64,000 nucleotides of DNA from Bradyrhizobium sp. CCBAU 53340. GTDB lineage: Bacteria; Pseudomonadota; Alphaproteobacteria; Rhizobiales; Xanthobacteraceae. A program made the position numbers and the translations under genes. This document shows positions 56,294 through 64,000 of this stretch, in pieces. Numbering within the stretch: position 1 is the first letter of the stretch; each line of letters begins with the position of its first letter. The stretch covers positions 806,001 to 870,000 of the forward strand of contig NZ_CP030056.1 of assembly GCF_015291645.1 (NCBI RefSeq), in the 5' to 3' direction. Below the pieces are notes generated by a model. That model saw only the letters and a program-made list of their open reading frames with translations. It was not told the origin of the DNA and did not search any database.

Positions 56294-56663
56294 CACGGCA
56301 CCCTTCGTCTTCGACGGCCCGATCAATGGCGAATGCTTCCGCGCTTACGTGAAGCACCTGCTCCTGCCGACCTTGCGCGAGGGCGATATCGTCATTCTCG
56401 ACAATCTCGGAAGCCACAAGTCGAACGCTGTCAGACAGATGATCAAGGCGGCTGGCGCCAGGCTCTGGTACCTGCCGCCATACTCGCCCGACCTCAACCC
56501 GATCGAGCAGGCATTTTCCAAGATCAAACACTGGATGCGGCAAGCCCAGAAGCGCACCCTCGAGGACACCTGGCGCCATATCGGTCACCTCGTCCAGGAG
56601 GTCCAGCCCCGCGAATGCGCCAACTACTTCGCAAACTCAGGTTATGCTTCAATCAAAATGTGA
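56294..56663 (+). mobile_element. IS630-family transposase, 3' half
   Basis: QLTAPFVFDGPINGECFRAY then DIVILDNLGSHKSNAVRQMI (second catalytic Asp) and LPPYSPDLNPIEQAFSKIKH (third, Glu) up to ECANYFANSGYASIKM. In frame in itself, but separated from its 5' half by the intron remnant. Confidence 0.9.
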
Positions 56664-56763
56664 AACGCTCTAACGAGGACGCGGTCGATATCATCGCAGG
56701 ACCTGCAACGGACATCCGTCCCGACAAGTCGAGCAAAGCCAGCTTCCCGCAGCCGTCGTCCTC

Positions 56764-57862
56764 TTAGAATCCATACGGCCGTTCGGCCCAGCGCAGAAGC
56801 ACTCGAGCATCCCGATTGGGCAAGATGACACGCTGATCGCGGAGGCCCTTGGCGATGGTTTGACCAACCTCCGGCTCGACGCGATTGCCATGCGTAATCA
56901 GAAAAAACCAGCCGAATGGAACGCCGACTTCACGGTCGATCGCTTCCACGCGGTCCATCAAGAAATGGACGGACGCACCTCCCACGCCAAGCCTCTCGTC
57001 CGGCAGATGAAGGGGACGCGGCACAAATCCAACCTCGCGCGTGCCTTTGTGGTCGTAGTCGCAAATATCGAGGGCCCAGTGCGCGTAGACGCGTTCAGCC
57101 GAGGCGCTCGATTCGTCCCAGTCCTGGAAGAAACGGTTCTCCCGCGGTACGAACTCGAACCAGTCCGGCACCAGTTCAAGAAACGGCGTCTCGGTTGTGC
57201 CCTCCCGTGTCACTTCACGCACCGCACGACGTTCCATCTCCGGCCGCTGCGCCTCGCGCCTCTCGCGCTCGAGTCGGGCGCACCGCGTAAGGTAACTCCG
57301 AACGTAGATGACGCTGCTGCCCGCGCGCCCAAGCATCCGATAGAGCGGACCCGCGATGACCTTGTTGTCGGACATCTCTTCGTGCGTGATCCATGACGGA
57401 TCGAGTAATTCGTCCTTGCCCCAAGGGCGGTACGTCGATTGACGATCGGCCCCGCACGCGATTCGACTTCCCGGCCGAGACGGATTTGCACATAGTCCGC
57501 CGCGCCCGATCCAGTCGGCGCGAAGGCGTAGACCGTCTTACCGCGCCATTCAGAAGTCTGAAGATCGCTCTGGCGCAATCGCGTCCAGAGCGCGCCGATG
57601 TCGCCGTTGTTCTTGGCAAGCTCGGCTTCCATCCACGACCGGTATTCTGCGATCCGTGTCCCGTCAGCGGCGATCACCGAGCGTCTGTCGCGCCAATACT
57701 GGTCATCGATGGCCGCCGTCGAAAATGGGAATCCAGCAAACGTCTCTGTCAGCGCGGCCGCCAGCGCCGTTTCGTTAGCTCCGATCGGAAGACGGGCGAG
57801 GACCGCCTCGATCGTGGCGGGATCGGGCAGTCGTGCGGAACATTCTCCGGAGGCTCATCCAT
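56764..57862 (-). pseudogene. Unknown gene coupled to the second AbiE pair, frameshifted
   Basis: Restored ~365 aa, starting MDEPPENVP at 57862. A shift near 57825 leads to LPDPATIEAVLARLPIGANE then WRDRRSVIAADGTRIAEYRS and KTVYAFAPTGSGAADYVQIR; a second near 57390 to DNKVIAGPLYRMLGRAGSSV then TPFLELVPDWFEFVPRENRF and PFGWFFLITHGNRVEPEVGQ. I recognise no family; no membrane segment or ATPase motif. The start overlaps the stop of the truncated AbiEii gene (ATGGATGA), so it belonged to that operon. On the same strand, past the inserted IS630/intron/pabBA block, comes the SMC-like ATPase; originally the two may have been neighbours. Confidence 0.6.
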
Positions 57863-58079
57863 GACTTGATCCCATCATCGGAGCCTGTTTCGCCGCGCGC
57901 TCGATCTCTTCCATTGACGCCAGGATGTGCTCGAACCGAAGCCCCGCCGCAAGATCATTGGCGTCATGTTCGCATAGTCACGCGCGAGCGCGTCGATCGG
58001 CGCACGAGGCCGGTTCGCTGTCGTTAAGAAAAGATCGAACTTCTCGCCGGATGACCTCCTTGCAAGCTGCGCTGCTCAC
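57855..58079 (-). pseudogene. AbiEii-type toxin with its middle deleted
   Basis: Begins with GTG overlapping the DUF6088 stop: MSSAACKEVIRRE, then (shifted) FDLFLTTANR, the usual first ~25 residues of AbiEii/DUF1814 proteins that pair with DUF6088. It jumps straight to a C-terminal end (ALARDYANM, then shifted NDLAAGLRFEHILASMEEIE). The NTase core is absent. So a deletion of about 220 codons plus two shifts killed the toxin, while the adjacent reading frames remain translationally coupled. Confidence 0.65.
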
Positions 58080-58760
58080 GAGCCATCCTCCGGTATGGCG
58101 TCGTCACGCTCGAGCAAGGGCCTAAGGAAATCCTGCATCCAGATCGGCATAGCTGACAGACCTGCGCGAAGATCGTCGCGAATCACCCTTCCATGCTGCG
58201 GATTTGCAAACAGTCTGTTCAGGAGGTTCACTATTGGCTGTCGATCATACCTACTTGTCATCATGTCCTGCATCCAATAGAGCGCCTGCACGACGCGCAT
58301 GCCTGGACGTCCGGCCCAATAGAGACGGCTGGGCGCTGCCGACTTGAAATGGATGACCTGCTTTCCAAGGATGATCGGCTTCAGGCGGGCGTCGATCAGG
58401 ACCTCGATGCGCGATGGGACGGCCCTGGTGAAGCCGAGATCATTCGCGGTAGTCATCCCGTCAACCACGACGCGGGCTTGGTCGCGGCGCGCCACGGCCT
58501 TGATGACGGCGCGATAGTCGGGGATTCCCAGCTTGCCCGTGAAATTGCTCTTTCGCGGCCGGTCGTAGAGGCCACGATCGAAGCGGCGTAGTTCGCCAGC
58601 CACGACCAGGCGCTGCAACGCCTTGTCGACGGTCGCACGGCTTCCGAAGTCGGCGAAATTGTCCATACCTCTGTGGGTGCCGCGTCGATGCGGGCAATGA
58701 GCCGCGATCGGAGGTCCGGGGTCGGCTCCTTGAGCGTGTCCGAAATATGATGTAAATTTC
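58076..58760 (-). pseudogene. DUF6088 (AbiEi-like) antitoxin with N-terminal frameshift
   Basis: Main frame 58076-58666 (MDNFADFGSRATVDKALQRL then GELRRFDRGLYDRPRKS, ARRDQARVVVDGMTTANDLG, IIHFKSAAPSR-type strand) matches DUF6088 proteins, winged-helix antitoxin/regulators partnered with AbiEii toxins. The expected N-terminus (SDTLKEPTPDLRSRLIARID then AAPTEVWT) is upstream in another frame, joined by a shift near 58675. Start codon of the native gene is not clear. Divergent from the wHTH-NTase-PP2C operon. Confidence 0.72.
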
Positions 58761-58845
58761 GGTCGGAAGCAACTCAGCTGCGATGGAATCTTTGACTGGA
58801 ACTCGCCCGTTTTGAGCGGTCAAAGGACCTAAGACCTCGGACCAG

Positions 58846-58875
58846 TTGACGGACACCCGTCTGCACGCATACTGT
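58846..58875 (+). promoter_or_regulatory. Promoter of the wHTH-NTase-PP2C operon
   Basis: -35 TTGACG (58846-58851), 18-bp spacer, -10 TACTGT (58870-58875). The -10 overlaps the palindromic operator that follows, and the start codon lies 22 bases downstream, so the leader is very short. Confidence 0.6.
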
Positions 58876-58897
58876 CCTCAGTCCTAGGACAGAGGAC
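58874..58897. promoter_or_regulatory. 24-bp palindromic operator abutting the start codon
   Basis: Half-site GTCCTCAGTCCT is followed by AGGACAGAGGAC; the 24 bases are symmetrical except for one A/A pair in each arm. It covers the end of the -10 box, the likely transcription start and the Shine-Dalgarno (AGAGG) and ends directly before the ATG at 58898, ideal for autorepression by the encoded winged-helix protein. Confidence 0.7.
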
Positions 58898-59470
58898 ATG
58901 CGCGCGGAACCCATGAAAAGTCAGGATATTGTCGTCCTGCTGAAGCTCGTGTGCTTGCAGGATCATGAGCACGCCGGCGGGGTAGGCCCCTTTGGCCAAG
59001 ATGGCGAAGACCCATACTCGGTGCGGGGACTCGAGACGTCCCTCGGAATCAGCAAAACCGAAGTCGCCGCCTCGATCAAGCGCAGCCTTGCATCGGGTAT
59101 GGCAATTAAGCGCCCGATGACGAGCCGTCCCGATCCCAATCGCAGGAACCTGCGCGACTTCATCACATACGGCCTGAAGTTCGTTTTTCCGGCAAGCCCG
59201 GGTCCCATGCAGCGCGGCATGCCAACGGCATTCGCCGCCCCGGTCCTGAAGGACTTACTCTACAGCGCGGGTAGCCTGATTCATGTTTGGCCTTATGCGC
59301 GCGGCCGCGAGATGGGGCAGTCCGTCGCGCCGCTGTTCAAGACTGTGCCGAAAGCCGCCGAGAGGGATGATCGCCTCTATGCCTATCTGGCTCTCGTCGA
59401 CGCAATACGGCTCGGCAATCAGCGCGAAGCGAGTCTCGCGGCCAACTTGCTCAAGGAGAGACTAGGGTGA
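58898..59470 (+). CDS. Winged-helix regulator-like protein, first gene of an NTase/PP2C operon
   Basis: 190 aa, ATG right behind the palindrome with AGAGG five bases upstream. I see a helix-turn-helix in the first third (LLKLVCLQDHEHAGG... YSVRGLETSLGISKTEVAAS then IKRSLASGMAIKR), then a polar, partly helical domain (RDFITYGLKFVFPASPGPMQ, RDDRLYAYLALVDAIRLGNQ). No named family recognised, but the pairing of a wHTH protein with an AbiEii-like NTase is that of type IV/NTase toxin-antitoxin modules, so it may be antitoxin and autorepressor. Its stop overlaps the NTase start (GTGA). Intact. Confidence 0.65.
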   Translation: MRAEPMKSQDIVVLLKLVCLQDHEHAGGVGPFGQDGEDPYSVRGLETSLGISKTEVAASIKRSLASGMAIKRPMTSRPDPNRRNLRDFITYGLKFVFPASPGPMQRGMPTAFAAPVLKDLLYSAGSLIHVWPYARGREMGQSVAPLFKTVPKAAERDDRLYAYLALVDAIRLGNQREASLAANLLKERLG

Positions 59471-60167
59471 CCATCCAGGGGCATCTCAAGGAAATGCTGA
59501 AGACAGTCGCCGGCGCACTCGGCGATGAGCTGCGTGCGCGATTGGTCTTCGTCGGAGGCTGCACAACCGCTCTCTACATAACGGATCCGGTCACCCTCGA
59601 AGGAGTCAGATCGACAGATGATGTCGACCTGATCGTGGATCTCGTCGGCTTCCCGGAGTGGGCAAAGCTGGTGGATCAGTTGCGAACGCAGGGTTTTTCC
59701 GAGACACCCGAGGACAATGTCATCTGTCGGATGAAGCTTAATGAACTCAAGGTCGATTTCATGCCCGACGACGAGAAGATCCTCGGTTTCAGCAATCGTT
59801 GGTACGCAAAGGGCATCGAAACAGCTGTTGAGACGCCCCTGGATGATGCCATTACGATTCGTCGCCTCACGCCGCCCTTGTTCATCGCAACGAAGCTGGA
59901 GGCTTATCGCGGAAGAGGTAGTGGGACCTTATCGGCAGCCGCGACGCCGAGGACATTCTCCTGCTCGTCGACGGGCGGGAGGAACTGCTTGACGAAGTTG
60001 CCGCCTCCGATGCAGACATTAGCTCATACATTGCCGAGCAATTCGGAGCGCTGCTCGCAGATCGCGACTTCGATCATTTCCTCGAAGGAAATATTCGCGG
60101 CCCGGTGGGGCGTGCTGACATTGTTCGCGACCGATTCGTTGCATTGAGCCAGTTGGGCAACGGCTGA
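59467..60167 (+). pseudogene. AbiEii-like nucleotidyltransferase with one late frameshift
   Basis: GTG start overlapping the wHTH stop. NTase core: ARLVFVGGCTTALYITDPVT with the GG motif, STDDVDLIVDLVGFPEWAKL with Asp-x-Asp, and LNELKVDFMPDDEKILGF with the third Asp. FIATKLEAYRGRG is the conserved Lys helix. Near 59925 a one-base change shifts the frame; the native C-terminus (DLIGSRDAEDILLLVDGREE then SSYIAEQFGALLADRDFDHF) is in the next frame and ends at 60167, directly before the PP2C start. Such enzymes transfer NMPs or nucleotides to tRNA or proteins in toxin systems. A single indel: recent loss, or a sequencing error. Confidence 0.8.
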
Positions 60168-60168
60168 T

Positions 60169-60955
60169 ATGGCGTTTGCAATCCAATGGCACAGCCAGCA
60201 GGGAACGAGGACGACCGACAACCGGGATTGCGCCGGGATCGGCATACGCCAGACGTCGGCCCTCGCCATAGTGCTCGACGGTTCGACCTCTGGAGCAGAG
60301 AGCGGAGCCTTTGCCCACGAGATTGCGCGTCGGATGGTCGATTGGTACGTGTCGACCGACGAAAACATCACCGCGGGGGTTCTCACAGCTCAACTTCGCG
60401 CGACGCATGCTAAACTGTCGAAACAGTTTCGGAGGGATTCGGCGAGTTACCTTCTGATGCATGTCGGCGCTGCTCAAACAGCTCTCGTTCTGCACGCAGG
60501 CGATTGCCTGGTTGGCCGTCAGGCGCCGGCGGGTCCGATGTCCTGGCTAACCCAGCCGCACACGCTTGCCAACTCGGTGTCGCAGATGACGATCGGCGAC
60601 CTTGCGAACGATAGCGGTCGTCATCGCCTCACGCGAAGCTTCCGCTCGCGAGAATTCGTCGAGCCAGCTTTCTGTTCAATTGCGCTGGACGACACGCCAG
60701 TGCTCGTGGCGACTGACGGGTTCTGGGCCGAGCTGGATCATCGCCAGCAGAGCGCTTTCATCCATGGTCGCGTTCCGGAGAACGCCGGAGAGAGACGACC
60801 GCAGCGTACTTCAGATCACACGACTCGGAAGAGGCGGGTTGTCCAAGGTCTCACGGAGCGAGCCTCCTCGCAGAATCTACATGGTCTGCAAGCGCAAAAT
60901 TGTCGCAAATTTTGCCCCTCTCGATCGAGACAAATTTCGTGGCGTTGAGACGTGA
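60169..60955 (+). pseudogene. PP2C-type Ser/Thr phosphatase, frameshifted near the end
   Basis: Begins one base after the NTase stop. PP2C motifs: GTRTTDNRDCAGIGI, ALAIVLDGSTSGAESGAFAH (metal Asp-Gly), LMHVGAAQTALVLHAGDCLV, RLTRSFRSREFVEPAFCSIA and VLVATDGFWAEL (metal Asp). Near 60780 the frame changes; the last metal motif (ERDDRSVLQITRLGRGG) is in another frame, ending at 60955. It would be a small cytoplasmic phosphatase of ~262 aa. A phosphatase in an operon with an NTase suggests control by protein phosphorylation, but no kinase is seen in the window. Confidence 0.72.
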
Positions 60956-61064
60956 CAGATTTTGTGTGGAATTGACCTGGCATGGACGAGTTTTTGGCTA
61001 ACGAGATTCTAAATTTCTTCTCTTACGGTGCCCGCGGGCAATTGAAGACCGTGGAGTGTTCTGG

Positions 61065-61394
61065 ATGTTTGCCAAGTTGATGCTTCGCGTTCGTGGTCAG
61101 CTGATTGCGGGTTTTGCAGCGGAATGTGCGATCATAGCGCTCTCATTCGGATATGCGGTTTTCGCAGTTAGCGGAGTCTCAACCACCGTCAATGAGATGG
61201 TGGGTCTTCGTACGCCGGTTGCGATCGCCAGTGCCGAGTTGGCCGGCAATACCGTAGTCTTTGTCGCTTCCGAGAAGGCTTCGGCTAACCTAGAGTCGGT
61301 TGCCTGCGCCACTGAGCAGATGAGCTCATCAGTGACCGAAATCGGCCGCCAAGTGTTGGATGCCGCGCGCATTGCGAGCGCCGCGGTTCGATAG
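61065..61394 (+). pseudogene. Methyl-accepting chemotaxis protein with the middle deleted
   Basis: N-terminal membrane anchor MFAKLMLRVRGQLIAGFAAE with CAIIALSFGYAVFAVSGVST is joined directly to a piece of the signalling domain (ASANLESVACATEQMSSSVT then EIGRQVLDAARIASAAVR). The sensor, second membrane helix, HAMP and most of the hairpin are missing. The end runs into an IS110 fragment at ~61385. Confidence 0.75.
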
Positions 61395-61800
61395 GTGCCG
61401 TCGGCGACATTCGGCGCTTTGCCGATCCGACCAGGCTGGTGAGCTACCTGGGGCTGAACCCGAGCGTCAGGCAGTCTGGCGAGGGCCCCTACCATGGCAG
61501 GATCACCAAGCAGGGCTGCGGCCAAGCTCGCGGAATGCTCGTCGAAGCAGCATGGGCTGTAGCCCGTTCGGCGGGACCGCTGCGTGCATTCCTTCAACGT
61601 GTCGCTGCACGACGCGGCAAGCACATCGCGGCAGTCGCGACGGCGCGGAAGCTGGCGATGATCATCTGGCATATGCTGACCAAGAGCACTGACTAAATCT
61701 GGACGAGGCCGGCCCTGCTGGCGCACAAGTTCCGGAGCATCGAACTGCGCGCTGGACTACCCACCAGCCATGCCAAGCGTGGATCGGCCTATGATACAAC
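61385..61800 (+). mobile_element. IS110-family transposase fragment
   Basis: C-terminal Transposase_20 part: IGAVGDIRRFADPTRLVSYL then GLNPSVRQSGEGPYHGRITK, ARGMLVEAAWAVARSAGPLR and KHIAAVATARKLAMIIWHML. The DEDD N-terminal domain is absent and a stop follows TKSTD. It directly continues from the MCP fragment. Confidence 0.85.
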
Positions 61801-62870
61801 ATCCCCGCGAAGAGGGCTGAGGAACGAGCAGGCGTGGAATGCGCCGAGAAGGAGTATACGAGATTGGCGGCCAAAGCCGCGATCCCGACACAGCAAGGCT
61901 TCTGCAACATAGGGCTTGTCTACAACATCCGTGTCGGTCGGCTTGCCGGGCTGCGAGAAGTCCAGCATGACGCCGCGCTGGTAGGCCCACAGGTCAAGAT
62001 CGCGCGACACGAACTCGCTGCCTTGATCGACGCGGATCGTGGCCGGGAAGCCCGCTTCTTTGCAGGCCCTTTCCAGCACCGCCACGACGTCGGCGCCGCG
62101 GAAGGTGAACCGTGGCGCCAGCGCCGGTGAGAACCGTGAGAAGATATCGACGATTGTCAGCACGCTAAGCTTGTGTCCTGTTGCCAACTGGTCATGGACG
62201 AAGTCCATCGCCCAGGTCTCGTGGATCGCGTCGCCGGCTTGCGATCATCGCGCAGCTTGACTTTGACGCGGCGCTTGGGCCTTTTTGTTGCGCAATTGCA
62301 GGCCCAACTCGCGATAGACGCGCCGGGTCTTGTTCTGGCACGGCGCCCATCCTTCACGACGCAGCAGCACGTGAACGCGGCGATAACCGTAGCGAATGCG
62401 GGCATGACAGGTCTCCTTGATCTTCTGCTCGAGGGCAGCTTGGCCGGAGCGACGGGACTTGTAGTGGTGGGTCGACCTGTCAAACTAAAACGCCGCACAG
62501 GCCCTGCGGATCGAGACCTGCCATTCGTTGCGGACTTCGTCAACCAGCTTGCGCTTCCGGCAAGGCCTCATAGCCTTCGGCGGATCACGTCCTGCGGCAT
62601 CTCCTTGTCGAGCGACAGGCCCGCGACCAGTTTCTTCAGCTTGCCGTTCTGGGCCTCGAGCTGCTTCAAGCGCGGCATCTCCGTCGGCAGCAGTCCGTCA
62701 CACTTCTTCTTCCAGTTGAAGTAGGTCGCTTGGCTGATCCCGACCTTGCGGAAGATCTTCGCAGCCGGGACGCCATCGTTGCCCTGCTTCAGGATGAACG
62801 CCTTCCGGGCGTCCGAGAACTTCGAGGCCTTCATCGTCCTTCGCTCCTCCCAGCCGAGGGGATTCGGCAG
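61789..62870 (-). mobile_element. Degenerate IS3-family element (IS407-like)
   Basis: OrfA intact at 62568-62834: MKASKFSDARKAFILKQGND then GVPAAKIFRKVGISQATYFN and zipper LKQLEAQNGKLKKLVAGLSL. OrfB in pieces: a region near 62330-62200 in shifted frames (YGYRRVHVLLRREGWAPCQN-type text), then at 62208 MDFVHDQLATGHKLSVLTIV (first Asp), GFPATIRVDQGSEFVSRDLD (second Asp) and, before the end, an altered DDE-end. Same subgroup as the 6.4-kb remnant but a different element. Confidence 0.85.
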
Positions 62871-63669
62871 CGAAAACTCTAGCCAAAGTGGTCCAGCTTG
62901 CCGGCCTCAGATCATGTCGTTGAACCGACACGCACGATGGTTTCACCGAAAGGGTTAAGTGTTGGCGCCCTGCCTTCGGTCATGAAGCGCTCGAAATTGA
63001 GCGATCTTAACGTCGCTACCGTGTTGCCCCGTTGCGAGCGCTTCTAAGCCTGCTCGTTGTCGTCGCGCTCGCGCACAACCGTTCGGCGCGGCGAAGGACG
63101 TTGATCATCGAGAGGAGATCGTCAGCGTCGGCTTCAATGCGGCTCTTCACTCGCATCCCAGTCGGAAACTGAAGATGTCGGCGACCGCGTCCAAGACCTG
63201 CTCGCCATCTGTCTGGAGCCTCTGATTCCGATCCTGCGGTGTTTGAAAAGGCGGTAGGCCTGAAGCAGGTGCTCGATTACGACTCGGTCGCCGGATCAGA
63301 AGGCCTGGTGCGGCTCGAAATCGTCATGCTCGCGCATGTGAGGGGACTGCGTCGCAGGCAAGCTCGAGCGGGTCCGTGGGACCATAGGACACCGAGAACC
63401 AACAGTCAGAGCTTGGCTCTTTTCGTACCAACGCGTCGCGCTTCAGACAACGTGTCGGGAGTCGGACGACGCGAAATCATCGCTGGCAAACCAAATGGCC
63501 AACTCTTTTCGAATTCCGTCGGCTCTGGGGGCGCGAGCCGAGTGATCTAAGGGCTGGTATGGCGCTTGCTTAAAGAGAGGCGGAACCACGTCTACGCCCC
63601 CTGGCGATTAAATACCTTCGCCTGCGATGGACCTAGGAGATCGGTTCTTTAGCACGAGGAGCTAATAGC
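62871..63669. other. Gene-free stretch
   Basis: No recognised gene or RNA. Short frames on both strands, including a 103-codon plus frame (63239-63550), lack motifs. The right end is the leader of the amidotransferase gene. Confidence 0.4.
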
Positions 63670-64000
63670 ATGTCCGGTGTTGCTGCTGCGTTTCTATGCT
63701 CTTCAAGCAAGTCACGGGCGACGGTTTATGATCGGCTCAAGCACATGGTTCCGAAACTTGCATTTCGCGGTCAGGCGGGGGTCGGCATTGCAGCTTTCAT
63801 GCACAAGGAAGGTGTTCGATATGCGAGAGCGCTTCAGTCCTCATGCGACTCAGTGCGCATTGAGCACGATGAACAGGATCCGAATTTTAGGCCCCATGTT
63901 GCAATCGCCCATATCCGTAGCCGATGCCGCGGAATCAGCGATGGCGGGGACCTTCAGCCAATTCACAACAATGCGGGCACCAGCCGCAGTTTGGCAATTT
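63670..64000 (+). CDS. Class-II glutamine amidotransferase-like protein (PurF-like), partial, catalytic Cys replaced by Ser
   Basis: Open frame from ATG 63670 (GAGGAG eight bases upstream) to the window edge, 110 codons. N-terminal Ntn-type amidotransferase features: MSGVAAAFLC at the N-terminus, LAFRGQAGVGIAAF (the RGQD/YD-x-AG block), VAIAHIRSRCRGISDGGDLQ (the GHxRYxT block) and PIHNNAG. In functional enzymes Met1 is removed to expose Cys; here residue 2 is Ser. That could mean a glutaminase-dead paralogue or a different N-terminal nucleophile. Resemblance is closer to PurF than to GlmS/NodM, but the synthase half is outside the window. Confidence 0.65.
   Translation, partial: MSGVAAAFLCSSSKSRATVYDRLKHMVPKLAFRGQAGVGIAAFMHKEGVRYARALQSSCDSVRIEHDEQDPNFRPHVAIAHIRSRCRGISDGGDLQPIHNNAGTSRSLAI

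Overview
The window reads as accessory DNA of a rhizobial alphaproteobacterium, most probably a Bradyrhizobium-like symbiotic plasmid or symbiosis-island segment. Support from the sequence: a complete repABC replication/partition operon with antisense RNA and parS palindromes, a neighbouring RHE_PE00001-type gene (a rhizobial plasmid family), DUF736/DUF2493 genes typical of rhizobial conjugative elements, Bradyrhizobium-like GroEL and GOGAT proteins, GC-rich codon use and very many IS remnants. The genus, and whether the replicon is autonomous or integrated, are inferences. No nod, nif or T3SS gene, tRNA, rRNA or CRISPR array was seen.

Layout. 0-6.1 kb: MFS exporter, DUF736 protein, a membrane protein, a twice-frameshifted DUF2493 gene and an unrecognised PAS-like protein. 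6.4-15.3 kb: a dead IS3 element, intact gltB (glutamate synthase large subunit), glnK (PII) behind a sigma-54-like promoter, Trm112 and IS256 scraps. 15.9-24.2 kb: replication region (RHE_PE00001 gene, parS cluster, IS481 insertion, repA-repB-ctRNA-repC). 24.9-27.0 kb: groES-groEL with a CIRCE-type operator and a terminator. 28.2-37.4 kb: IS wreckage around an intact PEP-mutase gene, two decayed PEP-mutase copies, an aminotransferase pseudogene, a frameshifted thioredoxin/TPR gene with a translationally coupled partner, and LuxR debris. 37.7-42.9 kb: a 3.15-kb IS66 element with a UPF0149 passenger, a response-regulator pseudogene and an IS3 element with intact ends. 43.1-61 kb: a defence/toxin-antitoxin island, nearly all decayed: AbiE pair, SbcD/SbcC-like pair, a giant Rad50/SMC-like ATPase with a C-terminal LexA/S24-like domain, IS630 split by a truncated group II intron, an unknown gene coupled to a second AbiE pair, and a divergent three-gene operon (wHTH, nucleotidyltransferase, PP2C phosphatase) with a palindromic operator. 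61-64 kb: MCP and IS110 fragments, another dead IS3, and the start of a class-II glutamine amidotransferase that runs off the edge.

How the parts work together. The replication block keeps the replicon: RepA/RepB/parS for segregation, RepC for initiation, ctRNA for copy control. The intact housekeeping-type genes (gltB, glnK, groESL) suggest duplicated nitrogen-assimilation and chaperone functions carried on the accessory replicon. The defence island seems to have been inactivated gene by gene; since long genes such as gltB and groEL are clean, sequencing error is an unlikely explanation. The most unusual items are the wHTH-NTase-PP2C operon and the SMC ATPase fused to a LexA-like domain.
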